A stretch of DNA of 64,000 nucleotides from contig NZ_JAJTJP010000002.1 of assembly GCF_021300775.1 (NCBI RefSeq), forward strand, positions 62,001 through 126,000, read 5' to 3'. Under the pieces are notes generated by a model. That model was not told the origin of the DNA and ran no database searches. It worked only from the letters and a program-made list of their open reading frames with translations. This DNA comes from Parvimonas micra (GTDB lineage: Bacteria > Bacillota > Clostridia > Tissierellales > Peptoniphilaceae). The position numbers were made by a program, and so were the translations under genes. Within the stretch, counting starts at the first letter, position 1. The number at the start of each line of letters is the position of its first letter. Positions 1-7,744 of this stretch are shown here, in pieces.

Positions 1-203
1 TTTGATAACTTTTCCTTTTCACTATCAAAAGTAGCTATAACATTTTTTGATTCAACCCTATAATACCACCTTGTAATTATAGGATACATAAGTACAGCAA
101 AACCAAGTAAAAAAATTAAAATAAAAGGCAAATTGCTTTTCTTTTTTTTCTTGGTATTAGCTTTTCTTTTTATGCTAATTTGATCTATATCATTATTACT
201 CAT
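1..203 (-). CDS. Class C sortase-like protein, N-terminal fragment
   Basis: Only the first 67 codons are in the window; the gene continues off the left edge. The start is the ATG at 203, with AAGGAG six bases upstream. The visible part has a basic Lys-rich N-terminus, one membrane segment (about residues 25-42) ending in YPIITRWYY, then a charged stretch. This is the usual opening of class C (pilin) sortases: a short cytoplasmic tail, a signal anchor and a YPxxSxWYN-like motif. The catalytic domain is not visible, so the assignment rests on that motif. Such enzymes polymerise pilins on the cell wall. Confidence 0.55.
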   Translation of the reverse strand, partial: MSNNDIDQISIKRKANTKKKKKSNLPFILIFLLGFAVLMYPIITRWYYRVESKNVIATFDSEKEKLS

Positions 204-557
204 ATACTCTCCTTAAATACTTATTATTTAATATAACTGACTTTAAACTCTAAAAACTTTATGTAATTTATTAAATAATCAAAAATTCCCAACTTAAATT
301 ATATTATTTTTTAGCTAAAAAATCAATAGTTTTTCATATTTTAACGTAAAAATATATGTCAAATAATTTTAAAGTTAAAAGGGAGAAATCACTCTTCTAC
401 GATGCTTTGCATCGGATATGTGCCCTAGAACCTTGTTGTTTTACAATAAAAACAAAAATAAAAAAAGCAAAGACAAAAATTATACTTTATCTTTGCTCTG
501 AAAAAATTTTTCTTATATTATTTTTTTATTTTCTACTTATTTAATAAATCTATTTTG
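204..557. other. AT-rich intergenic region with a hairpin repeat and a weak terminator
   Basis: No convincing gene. It holds the upstream region of the leftmost gene. At 385-445 is a copy of a hairpin element (core CGATGCTTTGCATCG) that recurs at 30845-30912. A weak inverted repeat (AGCAAAGA / TCTTTGCT, about 462-517) follows. A 62-codon open frame here has no ribosome binding site and is not called. Confidence 0.5.
385..445. repeat. Hairpin repeat family B, copy 1
   Basis: Contains the palindrome CGATGCTTTGCATCG followed by a GAACCTTGTTG-like tail and ACAATAAAA. The same order of elements occurs at 30845-30912, and in both places an inverted repeat with terminator character follows. Two copies only; function unknown. 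Confidence 0.5.
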
Positions 558-823
558 ATGTTTATTTACCTTTAACGTCTAGCTATCAAACGAAGCTACT
601 TACTTAAACGTCATCTCGACTGAAGTTGAGCAAAGCGAAACGAAACGGAGAGATCTCATACTTTTGCTTTAGCAAAAGTAAATGTATCGTAGATACATAA
701 TTTCTTTATTTCTTTCAGAAATACTATTGCTTACCAGCAATAGTTGAGATCTTTCGACTACACTACGTTTCGCTCAAGATGACGTGTTAGGAGTATTTCT
801 TTGAAAAGTATCGTGACGTGAAT
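558..823. repeat. Modular palindromic repeat, copy 1 (both arms)
   Basis: A full-length copy. The left arm runs TTTATTTACC..AACGTC to ACGTCATCTCGAC. The core is GAGATCTC, an ACTTTTGC/GCAAAAGT palindrome, TGTATCGTAGATACA, ATTTCTTTCAGAAAT and a TATTGCTT..AGCAATA palindrome. The right arm runs TCAAGATGACGTG to GTATCGTGACGTGAA. It lies between the leftmost gene and the ABC-F gene terminator. Confidence 0.85.
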
Positions 824-849
824 AATTTTGTTTTCTATGATATATAAAA

Positions 850-869
850 AAAGGCGATTACTCGCCTTT
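850..869 (-). terminator. Terminator of the ABC-F gene
   Basis: AAAGGCGA-TTAC-TCGCCTTT hairpin followed by a T-rich run on the minus strand, just past the ABC-F stop codon. Confidence 0.85.
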
Positions 870-876
870 AAATTTC

Positions 877-2424
877 TTATAATAGTGAAAAGTCTTCCAT
901 ATTCCAAATTTCTGTCGCTATATCTGTATAAAAGTCCTTTTCGTGTGATATTAAAAATATTCCACCCTTATATTCTCTTAATGCTCTTTTTAATTCCTCT
1001 TTTGATTCTGGATCAAGATGGTTTGTAGGTTCGTCAAGCATTAAAATATTTGTCTTTTCATTTAAAATCTTACAAAGTCTTACCTTTGCTTGTTCTCCAC
1101 CACTTAAAACCTTCATTTGTGATTCAATATGCACTGTTGTAAGCGAACATTTTGCAAGGGCAGCACGAATTTTAAATTGTTCCCAACTTGGGAATTTTTC
1201 CCACATTTCATCAATTGGAGTATTATTGTTATCATAATGCTCTTCTTGTTTAAAATAACCTATTGCTAAATTCTGTCCAAAAGAAACAGAACCTGAAATA
1301 GCTTTAATATTCCCAAGAATTGTATTAATTAGAGTTGTCTTACCTAAACCATTTGCTCCAACAATCGCAATTCTATCTCCTCTTTCCATACGAAGATTTA
1401 ACGGTTTACTAATTGGTTTATCATAACCAATTACTAAATTCTCAGTTTCAAAAATCAATCTGCTTGTAGAAGGTGCGGTTTCAAAATAGAATTCTGGCTT
1501 TGGTTTTTCTCTTACAAGCTCAATCTTTTCCATCTTATCAAGTTTTTTCTGTCTTGACATAGCCATATTTCTTGTAGCAACTCTCGCCTTATTTCTTTGA
1601 ACGAAGTCTTCAAGCTCTTGAATTTCTTGTTGTTGTTTCTTATAGGCTGCTTCAATTTGTCTTTGTTTTAACTCTTTAAGTCTTAAAAACTCATCATAAT
1701 CTCCAACATATCTATTAACTTCACAATTTTCAACATGATAAATCAAGTTAATTACAGAATTTAAAAACGAAATATCATGAGAGATTAAAATAAATGCATT
1801 TTCATAATTTTGTAGATATCTTCTAAGCCAATTAATATGTTCTTCGTCTAAATAGTTTGTAGGCTCGTCAAGAAGCAAAATATCTGGCTTTTCTAAAAGC
1901 AATTTTGCAAGTAAAATCTTTGAACGTTGTCCACCTGAAAGGTCAAAAGCAGGTCTATCAAGCCAATCTTTTATTCCCATATTATGAGAAATTTCATCAA
2001 TCTTTGAATCAATCATATAAAAATCGTGAGTTTCAAGAAGTTCTTGAAGTTCAGCTGCATCAAGCATTATATCATCAAGCTCTTGTCCACTTAATTCTCC
2101 CATTTTCATATATACATCATTTAATTCAGCTTCAATATCAAAAAGATATGAAAAAGCTGACTTTAAAACGTCACGAACAGTCATTTCCTTACCAATTACA
2201 GCATGTTGATCAAGATACCCTATTCTAACACGTTTTGCCCATTCAATAGTTCCCTCTTCAGCTTCAAGTTTACCAGTAACTAAATTTAAAAAGGTACTCT
2301 TTCCTTCTCCATTTGGACCAACAAGTCCTATATGTTCACCTTTTAAAAGTCTAAAATTTACATCTTTAAGTATTTGACGACCACCAAAACTATGGCTCAA
2401 ATTTTTTACAGTTAAAATACTCAT
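877..2424 (-). CDS. ABC-F family ATPase
   Basis: A 515-residue soluble protein with two ABC cassettes and no membrane segments. Cassette 1 has Walker A GPNGEGKST (about residue 36), signature LSGGQ and Walker B DILLLDEPTNYLD. Cassette 2 has GANGLGKTT, LSGGEQAKV and NILMLDEPTNHLD. A charged linker of about 80 residues separates them, as in the ribosome-acting ABC-F group, and the length fits the YkpA/YbiT subfamily. ABC-F proteins bind the ribosomal E site and either help translation or protect from antibiotics; sequence alone does not decide which. AAGGAG precedes the ATG. It is transcribed alone and ends at its own hairpin. Confidence 0.85.
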   Translation of the reverse strand: MSILTVKNLSHSFGGRQILKDVNFRLLKGEHIGLVGPNGEGKSTFLNLVTGKLEAEEGTIEWAKRVRIGYLDQHAVIGKEMTVRDVLKSAFSYLFDIEAELNDVYMKMGELSGQELDDIMLDAAELQELLETHDFYMIDSKIDEISHNMGIKDWLDRPAFDLSGGQRSKILLAKLLLEKPDILLLDEPTNYLDEEHINWLRRYLQNYENAFILISHDISFLNSVINLIYHVENCEVNRYVGDYDEFLRLKELKQRQIEAAYKKQQQEIQELEDFVQRNKARVATRNMAMSRQKKLDKMEKIELVREKPKPEFYFETAPSTSRLIFETENLVIGYDKPISKPLNLRMERGDRIAIVGANGLGKTTLINTILGNIKAISGSVSFGQNLAIGYFKQEEHYDNNNTPIDEMWEKFPSWEQFKIRAALAKCSLTTVHIESQMKVLSGGEQAKVRLCKILNEKTNILMLDEPTNHLDPESKEELKRALREYKGGIFLISHEKDFYTDIATEIWNMEDFSLL

Positions 2425-2529
2425 TTCTTCTCCTTCGTATGTTTTGCCTCTACATATTTTACCATATTTTTTAATTTAAGTAAAAATTTTAACAACTAAT
2501 TAAAAGGACATATATCTCAACATAAAAAA

Positions 2530-2547
2530 GCCGTCATTTCTGACGGC
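2530..2547 (-). terminator. Terminator of the C69 dipeptidase gene
   Basis: GCCGTCA-TTTC-TGACGGC stem followed on the minus strand by TTTTTT. Confidence 0.9.
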
Positions 2548-2569
2548 GATTTAATAATTTTAAAGTCTT

Positions 2570-4087
2570 TTAAGCATCTGATCTTGAAAATCCATTTTTC
2601 ATTTCACAACTTGCTGTGAAAAGTGTCTTATCAAGTAAATCATTTGTTTGGTCTTTTACAAAATCTGTTATCTCATCATTTGCTTTTTCTAAAAATTCGT
2701 GAACATTCTTTATCTTTGATTTGTTTTTCAAAAATTCTTTATCATATTTATTCAAGAATGTACGACATTTTGATTGAACTGCATTTTGATATCTTTCAAC
2801 ATGAGAAGCAGTTGATGGATAATGTGCATCGCAAAGTGCTCCGATAATACGATTTATCCAATAGAAATTATCTGTTGAAGGAGTAAGAGTTGTATTTTCC
2901 AAATATTCAGGTGTTTTTGTAATATTTGCATAATATGGAACTATTGCATTAAATACATTTGAACCGAAAGATAACCACTCAATACTTCTAATTTCTTCAG
3001 GCATATAAGGTCTTATTTGAACTAAAGCCAAAACATCATTACGATTTATTCCTATAGGTCTAAATTTACCCTTTTGTGAAAAATCTCCACTCTTTAGATA
3101 TGGATCATAAGGAGTTCCTTGATAGTGATTAGACATAATATATTTAACATCTTCTATTGTAATCTTCTTTTCAGGAATCATACACCAAGGAAGATTATCA
3201 CTATGTGGCTTAAATTCAGCATTTTCACCATCCCAATCGAAAGTGTTTGGATTAAAATATCTTAGCATTACCCAAGCACGAGGTGTATTGTAAGTATGAT
3301 CCGCATCTGAATGACTTCCAAAAGCAACTCTCGGATTAAAAAGTTCTTCATAATCCTCATCATAATCTTCGTCAAATTCGTCAATCAATTTACCAAGAGA
3401 TAAATCAAGGAAATTTTCTTCTACAAATTCTTTTAAATCTGATGAACACATAAATTCTTCTTTTGCTCCATAAGCATCTTCAAAATCAAAATGATCAAGT
3501 CCGAATTGATTTGGCATTACAACATAAACCTCGTCAGGAACTCTTCTTGCTATCCAGTGATGACCGCCAATTGTTTCAAACCACCAAATAGAATCAACAT
3601 CTTGAAAAGCAATTCCGTTACTTTCATAAGTCCCATATTTCTCTATTAATGCACCAAGTCTTTCAACACCTTCTTTAGCACTATTTATATAAGGAAGAGT
3701 AATTACAACAAAATCTTCTTCCCCTATTCCACCTTTTTTTATAATGTCCGGTTCAAACTCTACTAAAGGATCTGCTCCCAAAACTCTTTCATTAGTAGTA
3801 ATAGTTTCTGTTGCAGTCATTGAAACATTTTTTTCATTAACACCACAAGCTCCCCAAACTCCACGCCATTTATTTACATTTGGCAGACAAGTATAACGCA
3901 TAGGATTTTTAGGCAATTCTATTTCACAATCTGTACGAACGGATTTATAATGAATTGGTTGATCTTTAGGCTCAACAACTATAAATTTTTTTGATTTAAA
4001 CATTCCCGCTGAAGAATCTTCAATACGAGCAACCAAAGTTGAACCGTCATAACTTGCTTTTTTACCTATAAGAATTGTAGTACACAT
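2570..4087 (-). CDS. C69 family dipeptidase
   Basis: A 505-residue protein of the N-terminal-nucleophile peptidase family C69 (PepD/dipeptidase A). It begins MCTTILIGKKASYDGSTLVA; in this family Cys2 becomes the catalytic nucleophile, and it is in place. No signal peptide, so a cytosolic dipeptidase releasing amino acids from imported peptides is likely, in keeping with an asaccharolytic anaerobe. The usual family length is about 470-510. GAGAGG precedes the ATG. It is monocistronic, with its own terminator downstream. Substrate specificity cannot be read from the sequence. Confidence 0.85.
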   Translation of the reverse strand: MCTTILIGKKASYDGSTLVARIEDSSAGMFKSKKFIVVEPKDQPIHYKSVRTDCEIELPKNPMRYTCLPNVNKWRGVWGACGVNEKNVSMTATETITTNERVLGADPLVEFEPDIIKKGGIGEEDFVVITLPYINSAKEGVERLGALIEKYGTYESNGIAFQDVDSIWWFETIGGHHWIARRVPDEVYVVMPNQFGLDHFDFEDAYGAKEEFMCSSDLKEFVEENFLDLSLGKLIDEFDEDYDEDYEELFNPRVAFGSHSDADHTYNTPRAWVMLRYFNPNTFDWDGENAEFKPHSDNLPWCMIPEKKITIEDVKYIMSNHYQGTPYDPYLKSGDFSQKGKFRPIGINRNDVLALVQIRPYMPEEIRSIEWLSFGSNVFNAIVPYYANITKTPEYLENTTLTPSTDNFYWINRIIGALCDAHYPSTASHVERYQNAVQSKCRTFLNKYDKEFLKNKSKIKNVHEFLEKANDEITDFVKDQTNDLLDKTLFTASCEMKNGFSRSDA

Positions 4088-4235
4088 AACAAACCTCTCT
4101 TTCTAAATAATAATTATTATTAACTACAAATACATTATAACTCAAATTAACAAAAAAGTAAAAGTATTTTTTGTTGTTTCACAAAAAACTTAACCATTTC
4201 TCCTATTTTAAATTATGGATACAATGAAAAACAAA

Positions 4236-4503
4236 ATGCTTCACATCATAGTGCTTTGAAAATAATAGTGAGTCCTGTAAAGGACTTATATAAAAATTAT
4301 GTAATTATATATTAATAGTACGAAAGTACGAAAGTACGAAAATTCTTTAAGTTCTTTTTGCAAATGAAGTTTTTGTTGTATGTATCTTCGATACATTTAC
4401 TTTTGCTTGTTTACAAGCAAAAGTATGAGATCTTTCGACTTCGTTACACTTCGCTCAAGATGACGTGTTGGGAGCTTTTCTTTGCAAAGTATCGTGACGT
4501 AAG
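4236..4503. repeat. Modular palindromic repeat, copy 2
   Basis: The left end is degenerate (GCTTCACATCATAGTGCTTTG), followed by AGTCCTGTAAAGGACT. The right half is clear: TATCTTCGATACA, ACTTTTGCTTG..CAAGCAAAAGT, GAGATCT, CTCAAGATGACGTGTTGGG and GTATCGTGACGT. A short tandem CGAAAGTA run sits inside at about 4321-4340. With copies 3 and 4 it fills most of the 1.1-kb gap between the dipeptidase and endolysin genes, where I see no gene. Confidence 0.8.
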
Positions 4504-4579
4504 ATATTTCAATTAATAAAATATATAATAAAATTTTTCTTATATTTTTTTTGTTTTCTACTAATTTAAAATTATTTTC

Positions 4580-4878
4580 GAAGTTTATTTACTTTTAACG
4601 TCTTGCTACTAAACGAGAGAACTTTCCTTATACGTCATCTCGACTGTAGCGTAAGCGGAATGGAGAGATCTCAATTATTGTTTGCTTGCAAACAATAATA
4701 TTTCTGAAAGAAATAAAGAAATTATGTATCTTCGATACATTTTACTTTTGCTAAAGCAAAAATATGAGATTTCTCCACTACACTCTACTTCGCTACGCTT
4801 CGTTCCGTTACGGTCGAAATGACGTATAAATAGAATATCTTTGTCCAATAGCCAGACGTTAACAGTAAATAAACTTCA
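4580..4878. repeat. Modular palindromic repeat, copy 3 (two left-type arms)
   Basis: Begins GAAGTTTATTTAC..AACGTC and ends with the inverse of the same arm type (GACGTTAACAGTAAATAAACTTC). So this copy is a closed element with long imperfect terminal inverted repeats. The core holds GAGATCTC, TTGTTTGCTTGCAAACAA, ATTTCTGAAAGAAAT, TGTATCTTCGATACA and CTTTTGCTAAAGCAAAA. Confidence 0.85.
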
Positions 4879-4913
4879 ATAAAATTTAAAAATTGTATAT
4901 TATAAAGAAATAA

Positions 4914-5114
4914 CTCACGTCATAGAACTTTGAAATTAAATACCCCTAACACGTCATCTCGAGCGTAGTCAATCTAGTCCAAACTTTGTTTACTTGTAAA
5001 CAAAAGTAGGTCTGACGCAAAGATTGTTCAAATCTTTGATTTGAGTACAATCGACTGTGAAGATCTCACACTATTGTTTGCTTGCAAATAATAATAAGTC
5101 CTGTAAAGGACTTA
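4914..5114. repeat. Modular palindromic repeat, copy 4
   Basis: Opens TCACGTCATAGAACTTTG and CACGTCATCTCGAGCGTAGTC. It then has the CAATCTAG..TTTGTTTACTTGTAAACAAA..GTAGGTCTGACG segment also seen in copies 7 and 15, a TTGTTTGCTTGCAAATAA palindrome and AGTCCTGTAAAGGACT at the end. Confidence 0.8.
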
Positions 5115-5150
5115 AAAATAATTAAACTCAATATATTTCACAATAAAAAA

Positions 5151-5183
5151 AAACAATTAACGGTAACTTTCCATTAATTGTTT
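5151..5183 (-). terminator. Terminator of the endolysin gene
   Basis: AACAATTAA / TTAATTGTT stem with a 13-base loop, followed on the minus strand by a long T run. Confidence 0.75.
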
Positions 5184-5198
5184 TTTATAATATAAAAA

Positions 5199-5987
5199 CT
5201 ATTTGCTTTTTAATAATCTATTAACCTCTTTTTGTACTTCATAATAATTATATCCTGCATTTTCAAGTTTTGCTCTTCTTAATTCTCCGTTGCCCCAATT
5301 TCCTTGAATTACTTCTTTGGCGACTTCTTTTATTGCCTTTTCATTTATAAAAGCTCTATAATCGACCCAACCTTTTAATTCCTTTACATAGTAGTAACTT
5401 CCCCATTTTCGAGTTAAAGTTACCTCTTGTCCTTGATAATTTTGAGTTGTCCCAATCATAGTTTTATCTTCGCAAAACCAAGGCAAACTATCTATTGAAT
5501 AGTAGCCATTAACTTTGCTTTTTATATCTAAAAGTTCCATATATTCTCCCTCATCTTGTAATGTTTTTAATCTATACACAAAATAATGTGGCCTACCTAC
5601 ATAAACCCATAATTTGTCATGATTATCAACAGAAATCCCATTAGCTGAATAATTACAGTGAATAATGTTGTTTTCATCAATAAAAATTCCTGTATGTCCA
5701 TAACTTGAGGGTACACCCTCTTTTCTCCCCCAGATAAAAATATCTCCTCTTTTAGCATTCCAAGGAATATTATCAGTTATCTTTTCAAAGCCGTTCTTTG
5801 TAAGCCAATAATGTTCATGCAAAGTGTCAATCGTCCAGCCGTTGCTCTTTGCTCCTGATGACATTAATGCATAGTATATGGAAGATGAACAATCATAACT
5901 ATTTGGACCATTTCTATTTTCCATAGAATATGAAACTTTTCCCTTTCTGTTTTCAAACCACTTTATAGCTTTTTCAATATCTATCAT
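5199..5987 (-). CDS. Phage-type peptidoglycan hydrolase (Amidase_5-like, CW_7 C-terminus)
   Basis: A 262-residue endolysin-like protein. Residues about 1-145 resemble the bacteriophage peptidoglycan hydrolase family (NlpC/P60-like fold): NSYDCSSSIYYAL carries the likely catalytic Cys and SSYGHTGIFI the His. A linker follows with an SH3-like stretch (GSYYYVKELKGWVDYRAF). The last 40 residues (QGNWGNGELRRAKLENAGY) match the CW_7/Cpl-7 wall-binding repeat. No signal peptide, as expected if a holin exports it. The start is the ATG at 5987 with AGGAG upstream; a farther-upstream start would overlap the YvrJ gene. It follows YvrJ by 7 bases, so they form one lysis-like cassette. Confidence 0.8.
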   Translation of the reverse strand: MIDIEKAIKWFENRKGKVSYSMENRNGPNSYDCSSSIYYALMSSGAKSNGWTIDTLHEHYWLTKNGFEKITDNIPWNAKRGDIFIWGRKEGVPSSYGHTGIFIDENNIIHCNYSANGISVDNHDKLWVYVGRPHYFVYRLKTLQDEGEYMELLDIKSKVNGYYSIDSLPWFCEDKTMIGTTQNYQGQEVTLTRKWGSYYYVKELKGWVDYRAFINEKAIKEVAKEVIQGNWGNGELRRAKLENAGYNYYEVQKEVNRLLKSK

Positions 5988-5994
5988 AAATCTC

Positions 5995-6129
5995 CTATTT
6001 AAGTTTAACAACCAATTCATTTATAGCCTTTGTAAGTTCGTCAATCTTTTTTTCAAATCTAAGTAATAAAAATACGGAAAGAACTACAGGAAATCCTACA
6101 TTTGAGATACTTGAAATTATATTTTCCAT
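5995..6129 (-). CDS. YvrJ family small membrane protein
   Basis: A 44-residue protein with AGGAGG upstream: one hydrophobic segment (about residues 4-24, with SNVGFPVVLSVFLLLRFE) and a charged amphipathic tail (KKIDELTKAINELV). This is the layout of the YvrJ family, which clusters with DUF1659 and DUF2922 genes in Firmicutes. It sits between DUF2922 and an endolysin, and size and topology would suit a holin or holin accessory. That role is inference; the family has no established function that I know of. Confidence 0.8.
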   Translation of the reverse strand: MENIISSISNVGFPVVLSVFLLLRFEKKIDELTKAINELVVKLK

Positions 6130-6156
6130 TATTTCCTCCTAATTTTATATTTAGTA

Positions 6157-6180
6157 AAAAAAGACCAAAAGGTCTTTTTT
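6157..6180. terminator. Hairpin between DUF2922 and YvrJ genes
   Basis: A-tract GACC-AAAA-GGTC T-tract, symmetrical and able to act on either strand. It may attenuate transcription from DUF1659-DUF2922 into YvrJ-endolysin. Confidence 0.65.
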
Positions 6181-6182
6181 CA

Positions 6183-6398
6183 CTAGATTACTGTTACTTC
6201 TTCGTAGTTTGTTGAAATAATATTAGCCTTTTTAACTCCAGTAACTTTTAAGTCGTTTTTTGCTAAAACTGACTTATAATCAAAAGTTTTAATTATATCA
6301 GAAGCTTCATCTGCTGTAATATTTTTAATATTTGAAATTGTAAATGCCATATTTTTTCCGTCCTCTAATAATAGAGTTATACTTAATGATTTCTTCAT
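6183..6398 (-). CDS. DUF2922 family protein
   Basis: A 71-residue protein. MKKSLSITLLLEDGKNMAF and the following pattern (xFTISNIK.. TADEASDIIKTF.. DLKVTGVKKA) fit the DUF2922 family of short proteins that pair with DUF1659 and YvrJ. Strong AGGAGG before the ATG. It lies 10 bases after the DUF1659 gene, so co-transcribed. Function unknown. Confidence 0.75.
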   Translation of the reverse strand: MKKSLSITLLLEDGKNMAFTISNIKNITADEASDIIKTFDYKSVLAKNDLKVTGVKKANIISTNYEEVTVI

Positions 6399-6408
6399 AC
6401 TTTCCCTC

Positions 6409-6594
6409 CTATTCTAATGTTGTTTCTACAACTTTAATTGTTTCTTTTCTTGTACCGTCAATAAATTTTTCAACGAATTCTCCTAATTTCTTTAAATTTT
6501 CATCAGTTGATTCACTTTGAACATTTTTTACAGTTACACTTCTCTTTTTAGAGTTAGCAAGGTCAAAACTAACCTTTAAATACTTTTTAGCCAT
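6409..6594 (-). CDS. DUF1659-like protein
   Basis: A 61-residue protein, first gene of the DUF1659-DUF2922-YvrJ-endolysin set. It starts MAKKYLKVSFDL and holds a VTVKNVQSESTDENLKKLGEF stretch typical of DUF1659 (a short beta segment, then an acidic helix). AAAGGAG precedes the start. Function unknown; it is paralogous in general shape to the DUF2922 neighbour. The assignment leans on both pattern and gene order. Confidence 0.65.
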   Translation of the reverse strand: MAKKYLKVSFDLANSKKRSVTVKNVQSESTDENLKKLGEFVEKFIDGTRKETIKVVETTLE

Positions 6595-6754
6595 ATCTTT
6601 TCTCCTTTTTTTATATATTTTGTAAGCCTTACACTTATATAATAAAAATTTCTTAAAAAAAGGGGGGGATTTGGCTATTTTTATTAATCCTTTAACTTGT
6701 TTGAAGCGCTAATTTATGTTAAAATAATTGATACTAAGAGATTTTGGAGGAAAT

Positions 6755-7441
6755 ATGAATAACAATTTACTCAATATTTTTTCGTACATAGTTTTATTAA
6801 TTTATGCAATATTTACCGTTGGTAATTTATATATGATTTTACAAAAAAAAGATCCAGAAAGAAGTTTTTTCAATGTATTTTTAATGCCAATACTAGCATT
6901 GTTCTATTTTTTAAGATTTAAACACCATAATATTTTCGTGTATTTAGCAATACTTGCATTCTGGATTGGAGATGTTTTATGTACAAAAAGAAATAAAAAG
7001 AATATTTTAATGGGAATACCTCTATTTATATTAGGAATTGCCTTTTATGTAATAAAACTTTTAACATTAATAAAAATTTCAAATTTAAACTATTTGCTTG
7101 CCCTATTTATTATGGTGGTATATTTTGGATTAGTGTTTTTCGAAGTAATCATATCCTATGAATATTCAAGTGAATACTTTAAAAGAGATATTATTTTCCT
7201 ATATGCTTTTGCATTTTTAAACGCTTTGCTTTGTATCTTAGCAATCTTAAATGCAATTTCAACATACAAAGCTGGAGTATGGTATTTGATTTTCGGAAGC
7301 AATTTATTCTTAATTTCAAGTTCACTTTTCCTATTTGTAGCATTTATAAAGAATAATAGATTTTTCAATATATTATTAACAATTACCTATTCAATAGCAA
7401 AACTGCTTATAATAATAGGTTTTGGATTATTTTTATCATAA
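6755..7441 (+). CDS. YhhN family membrane protein (lysoplasmalogenase-like)
   Basis: A 228-residue protein with about eight hydrophobic segments and almost no soluble part. The AFWIGDVLCTKRN motif in segment 3 resembles the GD motif of the YhhN/TMEM86 family, whose studied members hydrolyse the vinyl ether bond of lysoplasmalogens. Anaerobes of this kind often contain plasmalogens, so a role in ether lipid turnover is plausible but not shown. The start is the ATG at 6755 behind TTTTGGAGG; an upstream TTG in frame has no ribosome site. Monocistronic with a perfect hairpin after it. Confidence 0.7.
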   Translation: MNNNLLNIFSYIVLLIYAIFTVGNLYMILQKKDPERSFFNVFLMPILALFYFLRFKHHNIFVYLAILAFWIGDVLCTKRNKKNILMGIPLFILGIAFYVIKLLTLIKISNLNYLLALFIMVVYFGLVFFEVIISYEYSSEYFKRDIIFLYAFAFLNALLCILAILNAISTYKAGVWYLIFGSNLFLISSSLFLFVAFIKNNRFFNILLTITYSIAKLLIIIGFGLFLS

Positions 7442-7466
7442 CGACTGAATTCAGTCGTTTTTTTGT
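7441..7466 (+). terminator. Terminator of the YhhN gene
   Basis: ACGACTGAATTCAGTCGT, a perfect 18-bp palindrome followed by TTTTTTTG. Confidence 0.9.
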
Positions 7467-7484
7467 TTGTTTTATTAATAAAAA

Positions 7485-7615
7485 TGTTTCATGTCACGAT
7501 ACTTTGCAAAGAAAAGCTCCTAACACGTCATCTCGACCGAAATGAGTGAAACGAATGAAGTGGAGAGATCTCAATTATTGTTTGGTTACAAACAATAATA
7601 TTTCTGAAAGAAATA
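7485..7615. repeat. Modular palindromic repeat, copy 5 (half element)
   Basis: TGTTTCATGTCACGATACTT outer end, then ACACGTCATCTCGACCG, GGAGAGATCTC, a TATTGTTTG..CAAACAATA palindrome and ATTTCTGAAAGAAAT. The opposite arm is missing. It lies directly upstream of the transporter-like gene at 7745. Confidence 0.8.
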
Positions 7616-7744
7616 AAAATAATAGATAAAAATATTTTTAATTATTTTTACTAATAAACTTATAAAAAACTGTTTTTTTCCATTGTTTTTTTATACCTTT
7701 TATGATAGAATTAATTCAGTATTATTGATCGGAGGTATATTGAA

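Noticed and set aside
356-544. 62-codon open frame on the plus strand
   Set aside because: No ribosome site, runs through a hairpin repeat and a terminator-like stem, and its translation resembles nothing. Treated as non-coding.
558-5114. CRISPR array
   Set aside because: The repeats are palindromic and recur, but spacing is irregular, units are mosaic, and there are no unique spacers of constant length nor cas genes.
5199-6594. Complete prophage
   Set aside because: Only an endolysin and three small genes; no integrase, capsid, portal or tail genes in the window.
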